Positions 17,965 through 26,254 of a DNA stretch of 64,000 bases are shown here, piece after piece. Under the pieces are notes generated by a model. That model made no database searches and had not been told where the DNA came from. It worked only from the letters and a program-made list of their open reading frames with translations. This DNA comes from Bacillus sp. F19 (GTDB taxonomy: Bacteria > Bacillota > Bacilli > Bacillales > Bacillaceae), in contig CP085710.1 in the NCBI GenBank assembly GCA_023823795.1, forward strand, positions 3,126,001 through 3,190,000, given 5' to 3'. Every line of letters starts with the position of its first letter. Position 1 is the first letter of the stretch. A program made the translations under genes and the position numbers.

Positions 17965-18222
17965 ATGAATAAAAAATGGTTCCACTTGCTTACAAGTGTA
18001 TTTTTCTCTGCTTTAATATTAGCGGGATGTAATGTTGGAGATAATCAGGATCAGGATCCTGCACCTCCAGAGGAAGAACAAAATAATGATACAGAAGGTG
18101 TACCGGGTGTTGATGAAAATGACACTATCAACAAGGATGATGAAGAAGATGCCGAATCAGATCCAGAGGATCCAATAGAAGACCCAGAAGATATGAACGA
18201 TAAAGATAGGCAAGACGACTAA
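17965..18222 (+). CDS. Small acidic lipoprotein, 85 aa
   Basis: Lipoprotein with signal peptide MNKKWFHLLTSVFFSALILA and lipobox LAGC, Cys near residue 22. The mature part is very acidic and disordered (DQDPAPPEEEQNNDTEG, then DDEEDAESDPEDPIEDPED). No domain is recognised; similar Bacillus lipoproteins lack known functions. AAGGAAGGTG is a good ribosome site and a terminator follows. The 380 bp upstream (17582-17964) holds no recognised gene or element. Confidence 0.75.
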   Translation: MNKKWFHLLTSVFFSALILAGCNVGDNQDQDPAPPEEEQNNDTEGVPGVDENDTINKDDEEDAESDPEDPIEDPEDMNDKDRQDD

Positions 18223-18238
18223 CAAATCACTTAAATAG

Positions 18239-18268
18239 GAAAGAGTCCTCAATGAGGACTTTTTTAGG
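18239..18268 (+). terminator. Terminator of the acidic lipoprotein gene
   Basis: AGTCCTC and GAGGACT arms around AAT, then TTTTTT. Confidence 0.85.
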
Positions 18269-18668
18269 TTTTTTATACCAACTTCATTGCGTTTGCTTAA
18301 TGCTATAATCAAGCCTAATATAGCTTTCCCCTTTGCAAATAATCACTTGCTATGTGAATAGAGATACAATTTATAACCCCGGCTAAAAATCGAAAATAAA
18401 CGCGATTTTCAATCTTTTTAACACAATATAAAAAACTTTTTATTAAGAACAGGAAGCCTATAGCTATCAACTTAAGGAATAATTTGTTATGTAAATTACA
18501 TATAAATATTTCCGAACGATCAGAGTAGTGTCGAAAAGGGTATTGAACACCTTTTGGAAATAGCTAAAATTAAAAACAGTCATTTCTAAATAAGTATAGA
18601 GCCTTGGTTAGGTTCGACAAGCATAAGGGGAGCCAGCAGGAGGTTGTGTTCATTTACTTTTTTGACGA

Positions 18669-18697
18669 TCTCTAGTCCCGGGCACAGGAGCTAGAGA
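18669..18697. other. Isolated hairpin in a gene-free stretch
   Basis: TCTCTAGTCC pairs with GGAGCTAGAGA around CGGGCACA. It lies in 18270-18818, which holds no recognised gene. No T tract follows, so it is not an obvious terminator; function unknown. Confidence 0.4.
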
Positions 18698-18818
18698 CCT
18701 GTCTAACTTCAGAAAGATATAATTTCTGATAGGGTAAAAAATGTTAAACCTTCTCAGAGTAAAAGTTAACGTCTTTCACTTACGAATTCTAAATCCTGCT
18801 TTGGTCCATTATAACCTT

Positions 18819-19046
18819 TCAGATTGAGCTTTGATTCTGTTGATTCTGACTGCTATTGTCATCGCCTTTCTTATTGAACATCTGCTGAATCTTATCTACT
18901 GCTTGAGGAGCAAGATCGAGTATCTTTTCATATAAATGCGTGCTTTCATCAAGATGAAGCATTTTCACCTCATTGGAATTCACAATTAAGAAGGCAATGG
19001 GGGTAATGGAAACACCGCCTCCGCTTATTGCTCTTTCTCTATATGC
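18819..19046 (-). pseudogene. GerW/YtfJ sporulation protein, C-terminal remnant
   Basis: Reading the minus strand gives ISGGGVSITPIAFLIVNSNE, then VKMLHLDESTHLYEKILDLAPQ, VDKIQQMFNKKGDDN and a Gln/Asn tail to TGA at 18819. This is the C-terminal half of GerW (YtfJ), a forespore protein needed for proper germination. Upstream in the same frame comes a stop at about 19045; the DATFGGCGGRAHHVCV stretch before it may be decayed glycine-rich linker, but the N-terminal half is missing. It is therefore a remnant. An intact copy should be looked for elsewhere in the genome. Confidence 0.75.
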
Positions 19047-19136
19047 CTACACGCATACGTGGTGGGCTCTGCCCCCACACCCGCCAAATGTAGCATCACT
19101 CCTTTTTAAAAGGACTATGGCCACATTTATAAAAAC

Positions 19137-19169
19137 TAAAAACACCGATCCGATTATTCGGACGGTGTT
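19137..19169. terminator. Symmetric hairpin, possible terminator
   Basis: AAACACCG and CGGTGTTT outer arms with TCCGA and TCGGA inner arms. It is symmetric enough to act in either direction, but T tracts are short. Confidence 0.5.
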
Positions 19170-19326
19170 TCTGCAATAACCTATCACTTTATGGGAAATT
19201 AGAAATAACTTTAATTTCTCAACAGACCGAGTCATTACCCTTGGTCTGTTTCCCTATTTAAAATGAGTTTTTCCTTAAATCCATTTCCTATTCTGGTCAA
19301 AAAGTAAAAGACACATTCCTAAAGGA

Positions 19327-19348
19327 AAGCGCCCGTTAATTGAATAAC
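19327..19348. repeat. Dispersed repeat, short copy
   Basis: GCGCCCGTTAATTGAATAAC, the core only. It lies about 100 bp past the cupin gene's 3' end. Confidence 0.65.
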
Positions 19349-19450
19349 AAACATATAATATAATTACAAAATAGTTCTCTAATTTCATAAGAACAATTCT
19401 AATAATATATTTTTGCAAACACGTTCTTCTTTTTATTATTCACAGTAGTT

Positions 19451-20011
19451 TTATTCAGCTGCCATGGCATCGGATTTTGTTACATGTACAGTACCGTGTG
19501 GATGTTGTGGAGGTGCATATATCGAGTAAATTTTTAACGGGATATTACCTGTATTAGTTACATTGTGCCATGTTCCAGCAGGTATCATTATTGCCGAATC
19601 ATCATAGACATTTCTTTCAAAGTTTAAATCATCTTTACTCTTGCCCATTTGAACAATCCCCTGGCCTTGTTCAATACGTAAGAATTGATCAACGTTAGGA
19701 TGCATTTCCAAACCGATATCTTCGCCAACATTGAGACTCATTAAAGTAACTTGTAAATGTGTTCCTGTCCATAAAGCAGTACGATAGGTATTGTTTTGCT
19801 TCGTTGCTTCATTGATATTAACGACAAATGATTTTGGTCCATAATCTGTTAAAAAAATTCTTCCATCACCGTTGTAAGAGTGAAAAGAATCAAATCTGTT
19901 TGCATGCTCTATCTCATTAGGAAAAGTCCAGTAAACAGATTGTCTTTCATAGTTATACGTTGGTACATTAATATAATAAGGATATGGATTCATATAAGGA
20001 ACATAATACAT
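19451..20011 (-). CDS. Cupin-domain protein with coat-like N-terminus
   Basis: About 186 aa. The N-terminus MYYVPYMNPYPYYINVPTYN is Tyr/Pro/Asn-rich like spore-coat proteins; residues 80-180 form a cupin barrel with metal-binding motif 1 (GLEMHPNVDQFLRIEQGQG) and motif 2 (IPAGTWHNVTN). The C-terminus (APPQHPHGTVHVTKSDAMAAE) is that of mannose-6-phosphate isomerase-like cupins. ATG 20011 is preferred over GTG 20029 because AAGGGATTG lies between them as its ribosome site. A spore-coat location is inferred from composition only. Confidence 0.78.
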   Translation of the reverse strand: MYYVPYMNPYPYYINVPTYNYERQSVYWTFPNEIEHANRFDSFHSYNGDGRIFLTDYGPKSFVVNINEATKQNNTYRTALWTGTHLQVTLMSLNVGEDIGLEMHPNVDQFLRIEQGQGIVQMGKSKDDLNFERNVYDDSAIMIPAGTWHNVTNTGNIPLKIYSIYAPPQHPHGTVHVTKSDAMAAE

Positions 20012-20120
20012 TATTCTCAATCCCTTCACAGTATATAAATTATCCTATTCACTTGTTAAGGAAATGTATTTAGATTCAAGATGACTTATTGAAAAAAAGC
20101 TTTCTTAGCCCAAAACACTT

Positions 20121-20153
20121 TACTCCATTAAATGGCCCGTTTATGGAGTTAAG
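20121..20153. repeat. Dispersed repeat, palindromic variant
   Basis: ACTCCAT and ATGGAGT arms around a TAAATGGCCCGTTT centre. It carries the GGCCCGTTTATGGAG form of the core. Confidence 0.65.
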
Positions 20154-20178
20154 CAAGTAAAGGGGGATTTCAATTTTC

Positions 20179-20294
20179 TTATCAAAAACGAATGTATTTG
20201 ATAAACTTTACTTTCGAAAATTTTAACCTGCAAAATCCTTATTCATTCGTTATCAAAACTATTATCAAAAACAAGTTAACAATAACACCCTTTA
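20179..20294. other. Candidate res site of the third resolvase
   Basis: A 26-bp dyad with TTATCAAA and TTTGATAA ends (20179-20204), then a second segment around 20245-20275 with two TTATCAAAA half-sites, ending just before the resolvase gene. This is the size and spacing expected for resolvase sub-sites. Confidence 0.5.
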
Positions 20295-20327
20295 ATGATA
20301 AGATTATCGCTAAGAAAAGGGGAGAGT

Positions 20328-21200
20328 ATGATGCAATACACTTATGGATATGCAAGAGTTAGTACCAAGCAACAAGATTTGATTCGACAACTGGATTTGT
20401 TAAGCGAATACAACTGTACCGAAATATTAACAGAAAAAATGTCAGGTACAAAAACGAACAGACCAGAACTTATTCGATTAAAGGATAAAGTTAGACCCGG
20501 AGATTCAATTGTTGTAGAAAGTTTTTCAAGATTAGGCCGAAGTACAAAAGATTTGATAGAGTTAGTTGAGTATTTTGAAAGTAAAAATGTTAAATTGATT
20601 AGCATAAAAGAGAATTTTGATACGAATACTCCACAAGGTAAACTTATGCTTACTGTATTTCAAGCATTTAGCCAATTCGAAAGGGATCTAATTGCTCAAC
20701 GGACAAAAGAGGGGTTAGAGAGTGCAAGAGCCAGAGGAAGAAATGGCGGACGTCCAAAAGTGAAAGAAAAACAGATAAATAAAGCTTTAAATCTTTATCA
20801 CTCTAAGGAATACAGTATTAGCGAGATTGTGGAAATGACCGGAATAAGTCAAGCAACATTGTATCGTTACATAGGAACAACACGGCAAAGCAAAGAGAAA
20901 CAATCTCCTATTGATCTAGAAAACACTGCAAAAATAAGAATGGGGCTGCGAATCGAAAATAACAATAAATTTGTAGGTGGCAAAGGGAAGGTAAGAGAAA
21001 GTATCGAACAATTCCTAAAACATCATTATAAAATGGAGATCATTGCAAACGAGTATATAATCTACGTCCCCTATACAACTATCGATGCGTTAAAAAAGGC
21101 AGTGTATGATATTCTCGGTGAATTGGATAGTGAGGCTGATATGAGGAATTGTTTTATTGAGGCAGATGTTTATTGCGATGAATTAGGACTTACATGGTAA
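20328..21200 (+). CDS. Serine resolvase with extra C-terminal domain
   Basis: About 290 aa, roughly 100 longer than an ordinary resolvase. Residues 1-190 are a standard serine recombinase (GYARVSTKQQDLIRQLDLL; VRPGDSIVVESFSRLGRS; helix-turn-helix ISEIVEMTGISQATLYRYIG). After this comes an additional domain with an N-glycine hinge (RIENNNKFVGGKGKVRE) and a mixed helical/strand segment (YIIYVPYTTIDALKKAVYDI; EADMRNCFIEADVYCDELGL). I do not recognise it. ATG 20328 follows AAAGGGGAGAG. A candidate res site lies directly upstream. No transposase is adjacent. Confidence 0.85.
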   Translation: MMQYTYGYARVSTKQQDLIRQLDLLSEYNCTEILTEKMSGTKTNRPELIRLKDKVRPGDSIVVESFSRLGRSTKDLIELVEYFESKNVKLISIKENFDTNTPQGKLMLTVFQAFSQFERDLIAQRTKEGLESARARGRNGGRPKVKEKQINKALNLYHSKEYSISEIVEMTGISQATLYRYIGTTRQSKEKQSPIDLENTAKIRMGLRIENNNKFVGGKGKVRESIEQFLKHHYKMEIIANEYIIYVPYTTIDALKKAVYDILGELDSEADMRNCFIEADVYCDELGLTW

Positions 21201-21290
21201 TTTCAATGGGTTTGTTTTGCTTTTTCCTATTGTCATTTCTTTTCTATTCCTTATTAAACAATTAAATTACTTTTTTTGGAAATTATCCTG

Positions 21291-21321
21291 CGGACTAGAG
21301 CAGCTACCCTGTCACTAGGCC
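21291..21321. repeat. 31-bp motif shared with 32781-32811
   Basis: Begins CGGACTAGAGCAGC and ends CCCTGTCACTAGGCC. It differs at three positions from 32781-32811, where the motif abuts the break point of a Tn3 transposase fragment. CTAG half-sites near both ends suggest an imperfect dyad. It is probably an element end or recombination site; unidentified. Confidence 0.6.
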
Positions 21322-21369
21322 ATATACACTGGCTTGTGAAAACGAAACATAATGCCAACTATATGAAGT

Positions 21370-21423
21370 GAACAAACGCCAATCCCTTACGGTTGAAGGG
21401 ATTGGCGTTTGTTCATTTTTTTT
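21370..21423. terminator. Long bidirectional terminator
   Basis: AACAAACGCCAATCCCTT and AAGGGATTGGCGTTTGTT arms around ACGGTTG, followed by a run of T: an 18-bp perfect stem. It could end the resolvase transcript and read-through from the minus strand. Confidence 0.85.
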
Positions 21424-21531
21424 CGTTTATGCAGAATTTTATACATCGTTGATGAATCAACGTTTTCGATTTCTTCAGAATACTATTTCATGGACGCTTT
21501 TTATAAAAAATTTGATCATTTTCTGTTTGTG

Positions 21532-21563
21532 TTGTTAAACAATCGCGCCATTAATGGAGTAAA
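21532..21563. repeat. Dispersed repeat, short variant
   Basis: TTGTTAAACAATCGCGCC followed by ATTAATGGAGTAA. It lies immediately beyond the ceramidase-like gene's stop. Confidence 0.65.
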
Positions 21564-21571
21564 ACACTCAC

Positions 21572-22867
21572 CTACACTTGGTCCATCATATAGAGTATAG
21601 TGTCTTTTATTTTTTCTGAGGATCCTTTTTCTAATAACGTCATATATGCCTCATAGCTGTCACTCGCATAGTAGCCTTCTGGGACTATATATCCTATGTA
21701 GTCGTTAGTGTTACCAGCTATGAATACTGGTACTCCATTGTAGTTATTAGTTATTTCTGTTCCAGTTTCATTAAATATTTCTCCAGGTATTGATACGAAT
21801 AAGATCTCACCCAGCTTTAATACTTGTATTTCGGTAGAAATGGTTAACGAGTTTTCTAACACTCCTGATTTCTTGATTAATGCAGAAACACCTTCAATCT
21901 CTGATTCTATCTTTCTTAAATAGGCACAGTTGTTTCCAGCTGTTACCCTTTGGATTTTATGTTTTTGTTTAAGTTCGTGCAATTTATGTTGCAGTTGCGC
22001 AGAATCTTCTATGTTGTGAAGGGCCAAATCTACTTTCTCTATTTTAGAAGTTACGGTATCAACCTTGATTTGTTTTTTGTGAGTTAATAATTCCAATATC
22101 GCTGCAGATAATACTGTTCCTACCCTTCTTACTTCATAAAAACTTGCCTCTTTTCTTGTAAAACGTGTACTAATATCACCTGACGGACCATTTATAAATA
22201 ATGCAATTTCTACATTATTTTCATTTTCTAAATTAGAGCTAGTTACTCCAGGGAAATCAGCACTAATTAGAAGGTTGTCTCTATTCATTATCGTTGGATG
22301 GCATGCAAAGTGATACACTATAACCTTTTTGTTCGTGCTGCAATATTCAAATTCTATTACTTTTAAAATTGAGGAATATTCTATTTCAGCTGATATCCTA
22401 TTAGCAGCAATGCCGCTGGCTTCCCCCTCACAAATACTAACTTTGCATTCTTCTAAATTTTCCAATGCTAGTTTAACAGCATCAACAATCTTTTTATGTT
22501 GTTCATTTACAAGTATTCTATCGTATGGCATCCATAAATCAGGAAATGCTCTCCAGATGGGAGATGTTTCATGAATAGTCCCCCCCGGACCAGAATGAGT
22601 ATGCGTAGCGTGAAGAAAGATACATTCTTTTAAAACATTTGTTTGGTCTGAAATTTTTTTGCGAAGTTCGACTGTATAGTTTTGATCTATACAAATCAAA
22701 TCTAAGCTAACCAGAATTATAAAAGTCTGTTGAGATCTGATTGCAATAATTCGTGCATTAATTGGGTCATGAATTCCCTTAGATTGTCTTGTAGCCATAT
22801 AACCTGCTAAAAGCTTACTTTCAGTAGGTGTGATATCAACTTTAGCTGATCCACAATAAATATTCAT
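21572..22867 (-). CDS. Neutral/alkaline ceramidase-like hydrolase
   Basis: A 431-aa protein of the neutral/alkaline non-lysosomal ceramidase family (zinc amidases). The N-terminus CGSAKVDITPTESKLLAGYM and the first zinc-binding motif LHATHTHSGPGG near residues 92-103 are diagnostic; a second metal region is FACHPTIMNRDNLLISADFPG. It has no signal peptide and lacks the C-terminal immunoglobulin-like domain, so a cytoplasmic amidase acting on an imported molecule is likely. It lies 17 bp past the PTS IID gene, the last gene of the operon. Removal of an N-acyl group from the imported sugar is my inference. Confidence 0.82.
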   Translation of the reverse strand: MNIYCGSAKVDITPTESKLLAGYMATRQSKGIHDPINARIIAIRSQQTFIILVSLDLICIDQNYTVELRKKISDQTNVLKECIFLHATHTHSGPGGTIHETSPIWRAFPDLWMPYDRILVNEQHKKIVDAVKLALENLEECKVSICEGEASGIAANRISAEIEYSSILKVIEFEYCSTNKKVIVYHFACHPTIMNRDNLLISADFPGVTSSNLENENNVEIALFINGPSGDISTRFTRKEASFYEVRRVGTVLSAAILELLTHKKQIKVDTVTSKIEKVDLALHNIEDSAQLQHKLHELKQKHKIQRVTAGNNCAYLRKIESEIEGVSALIKKSGVLENSLTISTEIQVLKLGEILFVSIPGEIFNETGTEITNNYNGVPVFIAGNTNDYIGYIVPEGYYASDSYEAYMTLLEKGSSEKIKDTILYMMDQV

Positions 22868-22883
22868 TTGATCACCTTATTCA

Positions 22884-23741
22884 TTATAAAATACCAATCC
22901 ATTTACCCAATACACAAAAAATAATCATTCCCATTAAAATTTTGATTGCACTAAAACCTTTCTTAATTAATAGGAAACTAATAACTGTAATAGCTAAGGG
23001 AAGTAAGCTAGGTAAAATCCCATCAAAGATTTCCTGGAACTTTATTTCTGTACCTCCCACTTTTAGTACATAAGGAGTGGCTAATTGTACAAGTTGCGGG
23101 ATTAAACCACCAATGACTACAATCCCTAACATCGTTGCCATTGCAGTATATCTTTGAACAATTCCTGATTTTCCGGCTTCAGCTAAAAAGTTTACGCCTT
23201 TTTCATATCCTATTTTAATACCGTACCATTTAAGTGGAATATTAACTACGTTAAATAGAATAAGAGCAAGAATTGGCCCGAAGATATTTCCATCTTTAGC
23301 AAAGGCGGCTCCTATGCTCATTGCAATAGGCATCCAAGTAAGCCACAAAATACTGTCTCCCAGTCCTGCTAGAGGTCCCATTAACCCAACCTTAATGCCC
23401 GATACACCTTGGCCAGCGCCATTTCCACCCTTTTCTTCCATAGCAGCAGTCATTCCTAAAATGGGTGCTGCCATTGTAGTGTGGGTATTAAAAAACTCTA
23501 GGTGTCTTTTCAAGGCTATTTCTCTCTCATCTTTGGTTTTATAGAGCTTTTCTATGGCCGGTTTTATAGTAAATGCAAATGCTAACGCTTGCATTCTTTC
23601 GTAATTCCATGAAACCTGAAATAATTGCAATCTCCAGAACATACTTCTAAGTATTTTTTTATCAATTTTAGTTTCAACATTTTTTTGCACTATTAAATTT
23701 TCATTGGCTTCAGCAAAATTATCTTTCGCAACTTCACTCAT
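22884..23741 (-). CDS. PTS mannose-family component IID
   Basis: Membrane subunit IID of a mannose/fructose/sorbose-family phosphotransferase system, 285 aa. Diagnostic segments: RSMFWRLQLFQVSWNYERMQALAF near residue 30 and the GMTAAMEEKGGNGAGQGVSGIKVGLMGPLAGLGDSI stretch near residues 98-133, with membrane helices in the C-terminal half. Its start overlaps the IIC stop by one base (TAATG), so the two are coupled. With IIC it forms the translocation channel. Confidence 0.92.
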   Translation of the reverse strand: MSEVAKDNFAEANENLIVQKNVETKIDKKILRSMFWRLQLFQVSWNYERMQALAFAFTIKPAIEKLYKTKDEREIALKRHLEFFNTHTTMAAPILGMTAAMEEKGGNGAGQGVSGIKVGLMGPLAGLGDSILWLTWMPIAMSIGAAFAKDGNIFGPILALILFNVVNIPLKWYGIKIGYEKGVNFLAEAGKSGIVQRYTAMATMLGIVVIGGLIPQLVQLATPYVLKVGGTEIKFQEIFDGILPSLLPLAITVISFLLIKKGFSAIKILMGMIIFCVLGKWIGIL

Positions 23742-24517
23742 TATTCAAGACCCCCTCCAGTAGGTGTTTCTACCGAACCACTATCTATAGATTGGTTTAC
23801 AAAACGGTCATAAAGGACTGCTACGACAACTCCAACTAGTGCTATACCTATTGTAGGAACTTTAAGATAAGCTGCTAAAAAGAATCCTATAATAAGGAAT
23901 ACCCACATTTCTTTGTTGAGCATTAACGATAGGAGCATTGCAAAACCTAAGGCTGGCAGCACCCCACCTGCTAATCCCAAACCATCTAAGATAACTTGAG
24001 GTATATGTGAGAATAAATCTTCTACGTACTTTGCTCCTAATAACACGGCTAAAAATACTGGAATAGCCCGCGTAAGTACTACAAAAGGAATACCCAATAG
24101 ATGATACCGCTGTATTTTATCAAGATCACCATCAAGCGCAGCTTTATCAGCCTTATGCATAAGAGTGATGGTACCTGTTCTGAATAAAATATCCAGTTGT
24201 TGACTTGCTACAGCAACTGGAACTGCAATTGCTATGCCTGCGACTGCACCTTCACCTGATAAAATTCCTATTGCTGTTCCAATAATAGAACCTGCCACTA
24301 CATCAGGCGGAACATAAGCTCCTACACTTACAACACCAAGCCACATTAATTCTAAACTCCCTGCAATAATCAATCCTTGAACCGGATCGCCTAAAATTAC
24401 TCCTACCCCCGTTCCGGCTACTAGTGGACGCCAAAGGGAAAGTTGAGGTCCGAACAAATCTAAAGTACAGATTGCAGCCCAGATTGCCACAAGTATTGCT
24501 GGAACTAACATTTCCAT
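23741..24517 (-). CDS. PTS mannose-family component IIC
   Basis: Polytopic channel subunit IIC, 258 aa, normal length. The conserved family segment VLGDPVQGLIIAGSLELMWLGVVSVGAYVPPD is present with minor variation near residues 40-72, and several hydrophobic helices follow (FVVLTRAIPVFLAVLLG; LGFAMLLSLMLNKEMWVFLIIGFFLAAYL). The ATG is preceded by AAAAGGAG. The substrate is unknown; the neighbouring ChbG/ROK/SIS genes point to an amino sugar. Confidence 0.92.
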   Translation of the reverse strand: MEMLVPAILVAIWAAICTLDLFGPQLSLWRPLVAGTGVGVILGDPVQGLIIAGSLELMWLGVVSVGAYVPPDVVAGSIIGTAIGILSGEGAVAGIAIAVPVAVASQQLDILFRTGTITLMHKADKAALDGDLDKIQRYHLLGIPFVVLTRAIPVFLAVLLGAKYVEDLFSHIPQVILDGLGLAGGVLPALGFAMLLSLMLNKEMWVFLIIGFFLAAYLKVPTIGIALVGVVVAVLYDRFVNQSIDSGSVETPTGGGLE

Positions 24518-24535
24518 AGATCAAACTCCTTTTTA

Positions 24536-25012
24536 TTAAATGAAATTTTTGATTTGATCATAATCTTTCTTTGGTGAACTGGGTACCATTTGTAAATCGA
24601 TCTTTATACCGTGGCCTACTAATCTATTAAACGCTTCAATGTCTTCTTCTGTGACAAAAACTGATTCTGTTATTTTTCTCTTTCCGTTTGTAAATTTCAT
24701 TCCTCCAACATTTAGCGAGGAGATTCTTACCCCCTCTCCCACTATAGATAGTACATCATGGGGGTTGGTCAGAATTAGCATCGTTCTCTTTTTGAAACCT
24801 TTTTTATAAGCTTCGGTAAAATCTTTTTTTGTTAAGAGAACTGCATTCACTCCTACCGGTGCAGCCATTTTTATCACTGATGTTTGAATTGGATCATTTA
24901 CCAATGTGTCACTAATTACGGCTATTTGTTCGACATCAAAATTTCTTACCCAAGTCGTCGCTACTTGGCCATGAATTAAACGGTCATCTATTCTGACAAA
25001 AACAATTCCCAT
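24536..25012 (-). CDS. PTS mannose-family component IIB
   Basis: Cytoplasmic phosphotransfer subunit IIB, 158 aa. The active-site histidine is in VRIDDRLIHGQVATTWVRN near residue 15, followed by the fold's IAVISDTLVNDPIQTSVIKMAAP. It receives phosphate from IIA and passes it to the sugar. GGGAGG lies upstream of ATG. No EI or HPr genes occur here, as expected for general PTS proteins encoded elsewhere. Confidence 0.93.
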   Translation of the reverse strand: MGIVFVRIDDRLIHGQVATTWVRNFDVEQIAVISDTLVNDPIQTSVIKMAAPVGVNAVLLTKKDFTEAYKKGFKKRTMLILTNPHDVLSIVGEGVRISSLNVGGMKFTNGKRKITESVFVTEEDIEAFNRLVGHGIKIDLQMVPSSPKKDYDQIKNFI

Positions 25013-25026
25013 TTTGTATTCCTCCC

Positions 25027-25455
25027 TTAATTAAGCGATTGTGAATCTTCTGTTAAAATATTGGTTCTAATTGTTTGAATCCCTTCTTTACCAACCGTCT
25101 CTAACTCTTTAGCTAATGTATCAGGATTTTCAGTAGAAGAAGAATAGAATTGAACTAACATAGGTAAATTCATCCCAGTTATAAGAATAATTCTGTCAGG
25201 ATAAGATTCTGCCAAAAACACCGATGCATTACTCGGTGTACCCCCAAATAAATCGCTTACAATAAAAACGTGCAAACAATCGCTTAACTGCTGAATATTT
25301 TCTTCAATAAGTTCTCTGATATTAGAAAGACCCATACCAGGTTCGAGACTAATTGTTACTGTATTAGATCGAGGTCCCATAATCATCTCTACCGAAGATA
25401 ATAGACCTTTTGAAAGTCCACCATGGCTAACTAAAATTAATCCAAAAGAGTTCAA
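25027..25455 (-). CDS. PTS mannose-family component IIA
   Basis: Cytoplasmic IIA domain of the ManX type, about 142 aa. The phosphorylated histidine is in GLILVSHGGLSKGLL; the second conserved loop is VFIVSDLFGGTPSNASVFLAE. The TTG at 25455 is preferred: GGGGAGG lies eight bases upstream and the protein then begins directly at the first beta strand, whereas the longer frame to 25515 adds 20 residues with no family match. It is phosphorylated by HPr. Confidence 0.9.
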   Translation of the reverse strand: MNSFGLILVSHGGLSKGLLSSVEMIMGPRSNTVTISLEPGMGLSNIRELIEENIQQLSDCLHVFIVSDLFGGTPSNASVFLAESYPDRIILITGMNLPMLVQFYSSSTENPDTLAKELETVGKEGIQTIRTNILTEDSQSLN

Positions 25456-25534
25456 TATCGTAACCTCCCCACTCGGTTTAAAACATATAATTGTAGAAAT
25501 GGAAAAGTACTGCATGTAGACAGTATCATTACCA

Positions 25535-26254
25535 TCAGAGCTCCTTGTAAGATCTTAACTGGATCCTAGCTTTTTGAATGGCAGTTATTGTCAAGGGATC
25601 AGTTAATATATCTAATTCCTTTATTCTTTGTATGCTATAAGAACTGTGATTTAAAAGTTGTTGATCAACAAAACCAGGATGACACATCATTTCTAAAGGG
25701 ATCACACTTGCACTCTCAAAAATATCCAATAAAGTTTCATAAGAAGCATTATCATCATGAAATTTAGAAGAAAATTCTAGAGTGTTTATCGATTTATCTT
25801 CATTATTTAATCGACGTATTCGTAGCTGATACTCTTCAGCCAAAACTTTTACAATCGAAGAAACCGGTTCTGTTCCGTGTAAATTATGATGAGTATCTAA
25901 GTGAGTAGGGATCAATCCAAGAGTGTAAAATTCGTTAATTTGTGCCCTAAGTTCTTTTTCAATATCAAGTACATTAGTTTTGTTTAAAACATCTTTCTTG
26001 CTATGGAAATATCCCTTTTGATTGACTAGTGATGGAACATTTAGATGAATAGGTTTACCTGCCGTTAGGTTGAGGTGAACTCCAACACCCAAAGAAGGAT
26101 ATTTTTTTGCTAGGCTTGAGGCATGTTTCGCTGCCGGCATGTTCACCATAAGCGTTGTTGATGTAACAATTCCATTTACATGTGCATCAATAATTCCGTA
26201 ATTTACTCCTTTTGAAAGACCAAAGTCATCAGCATTTACTATTAAAAATGGCAT
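25535..26254 (-). CDS. ChbG/YdjC-family carbohydrate deacetylase
   Basis: A 239-aa deacetylase of the YdjC/ChbG family, which removes acetyl groups from N-acetylated oligosaccharides such as phosphorylated chitobiose. Motifs: LIVNADDFGLSKGVNYGI at the start (metal-binding Asp pair), GVHLNLTAGKP near residue 57, LDTHHNLHGTEPV near residue 118 with metal histidines, and MMCHPGFVD near residue 195. It overlaps the ROK kinase gene by 13 bp, so the two are made together. Confidence 0.9.
   Translation of the reverse strand: MPFLIVNADDFGLSKGVNYGIIDAHVNGIVTSTTLMVNMPAAKHASSLAKKYPSLGVGVHLNLTAGKPIHLNVPSLVNQKGYFHSKKDVLNKTNVLDIEKELRAQINEFYTLGLIPTHLDTHHNLHGTEPVSSIVKVLAEEYQLRIRRLNNEDKSINTLEFSSKFHDDNASYETLLDIFESASVIPLEMMCHPGFVDQQLLNHSSYSIQRIKELDILTDPLTITAIQKARIQLRSYKEL

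Noticed and set aside
18560-18720. T-box or riboswitch leader in the gene-free stretch
   Set aside because: A clear hairpin exists at 18669 but no AGGGTGGTACC-type T-box sequence, terminator or downstream gene.
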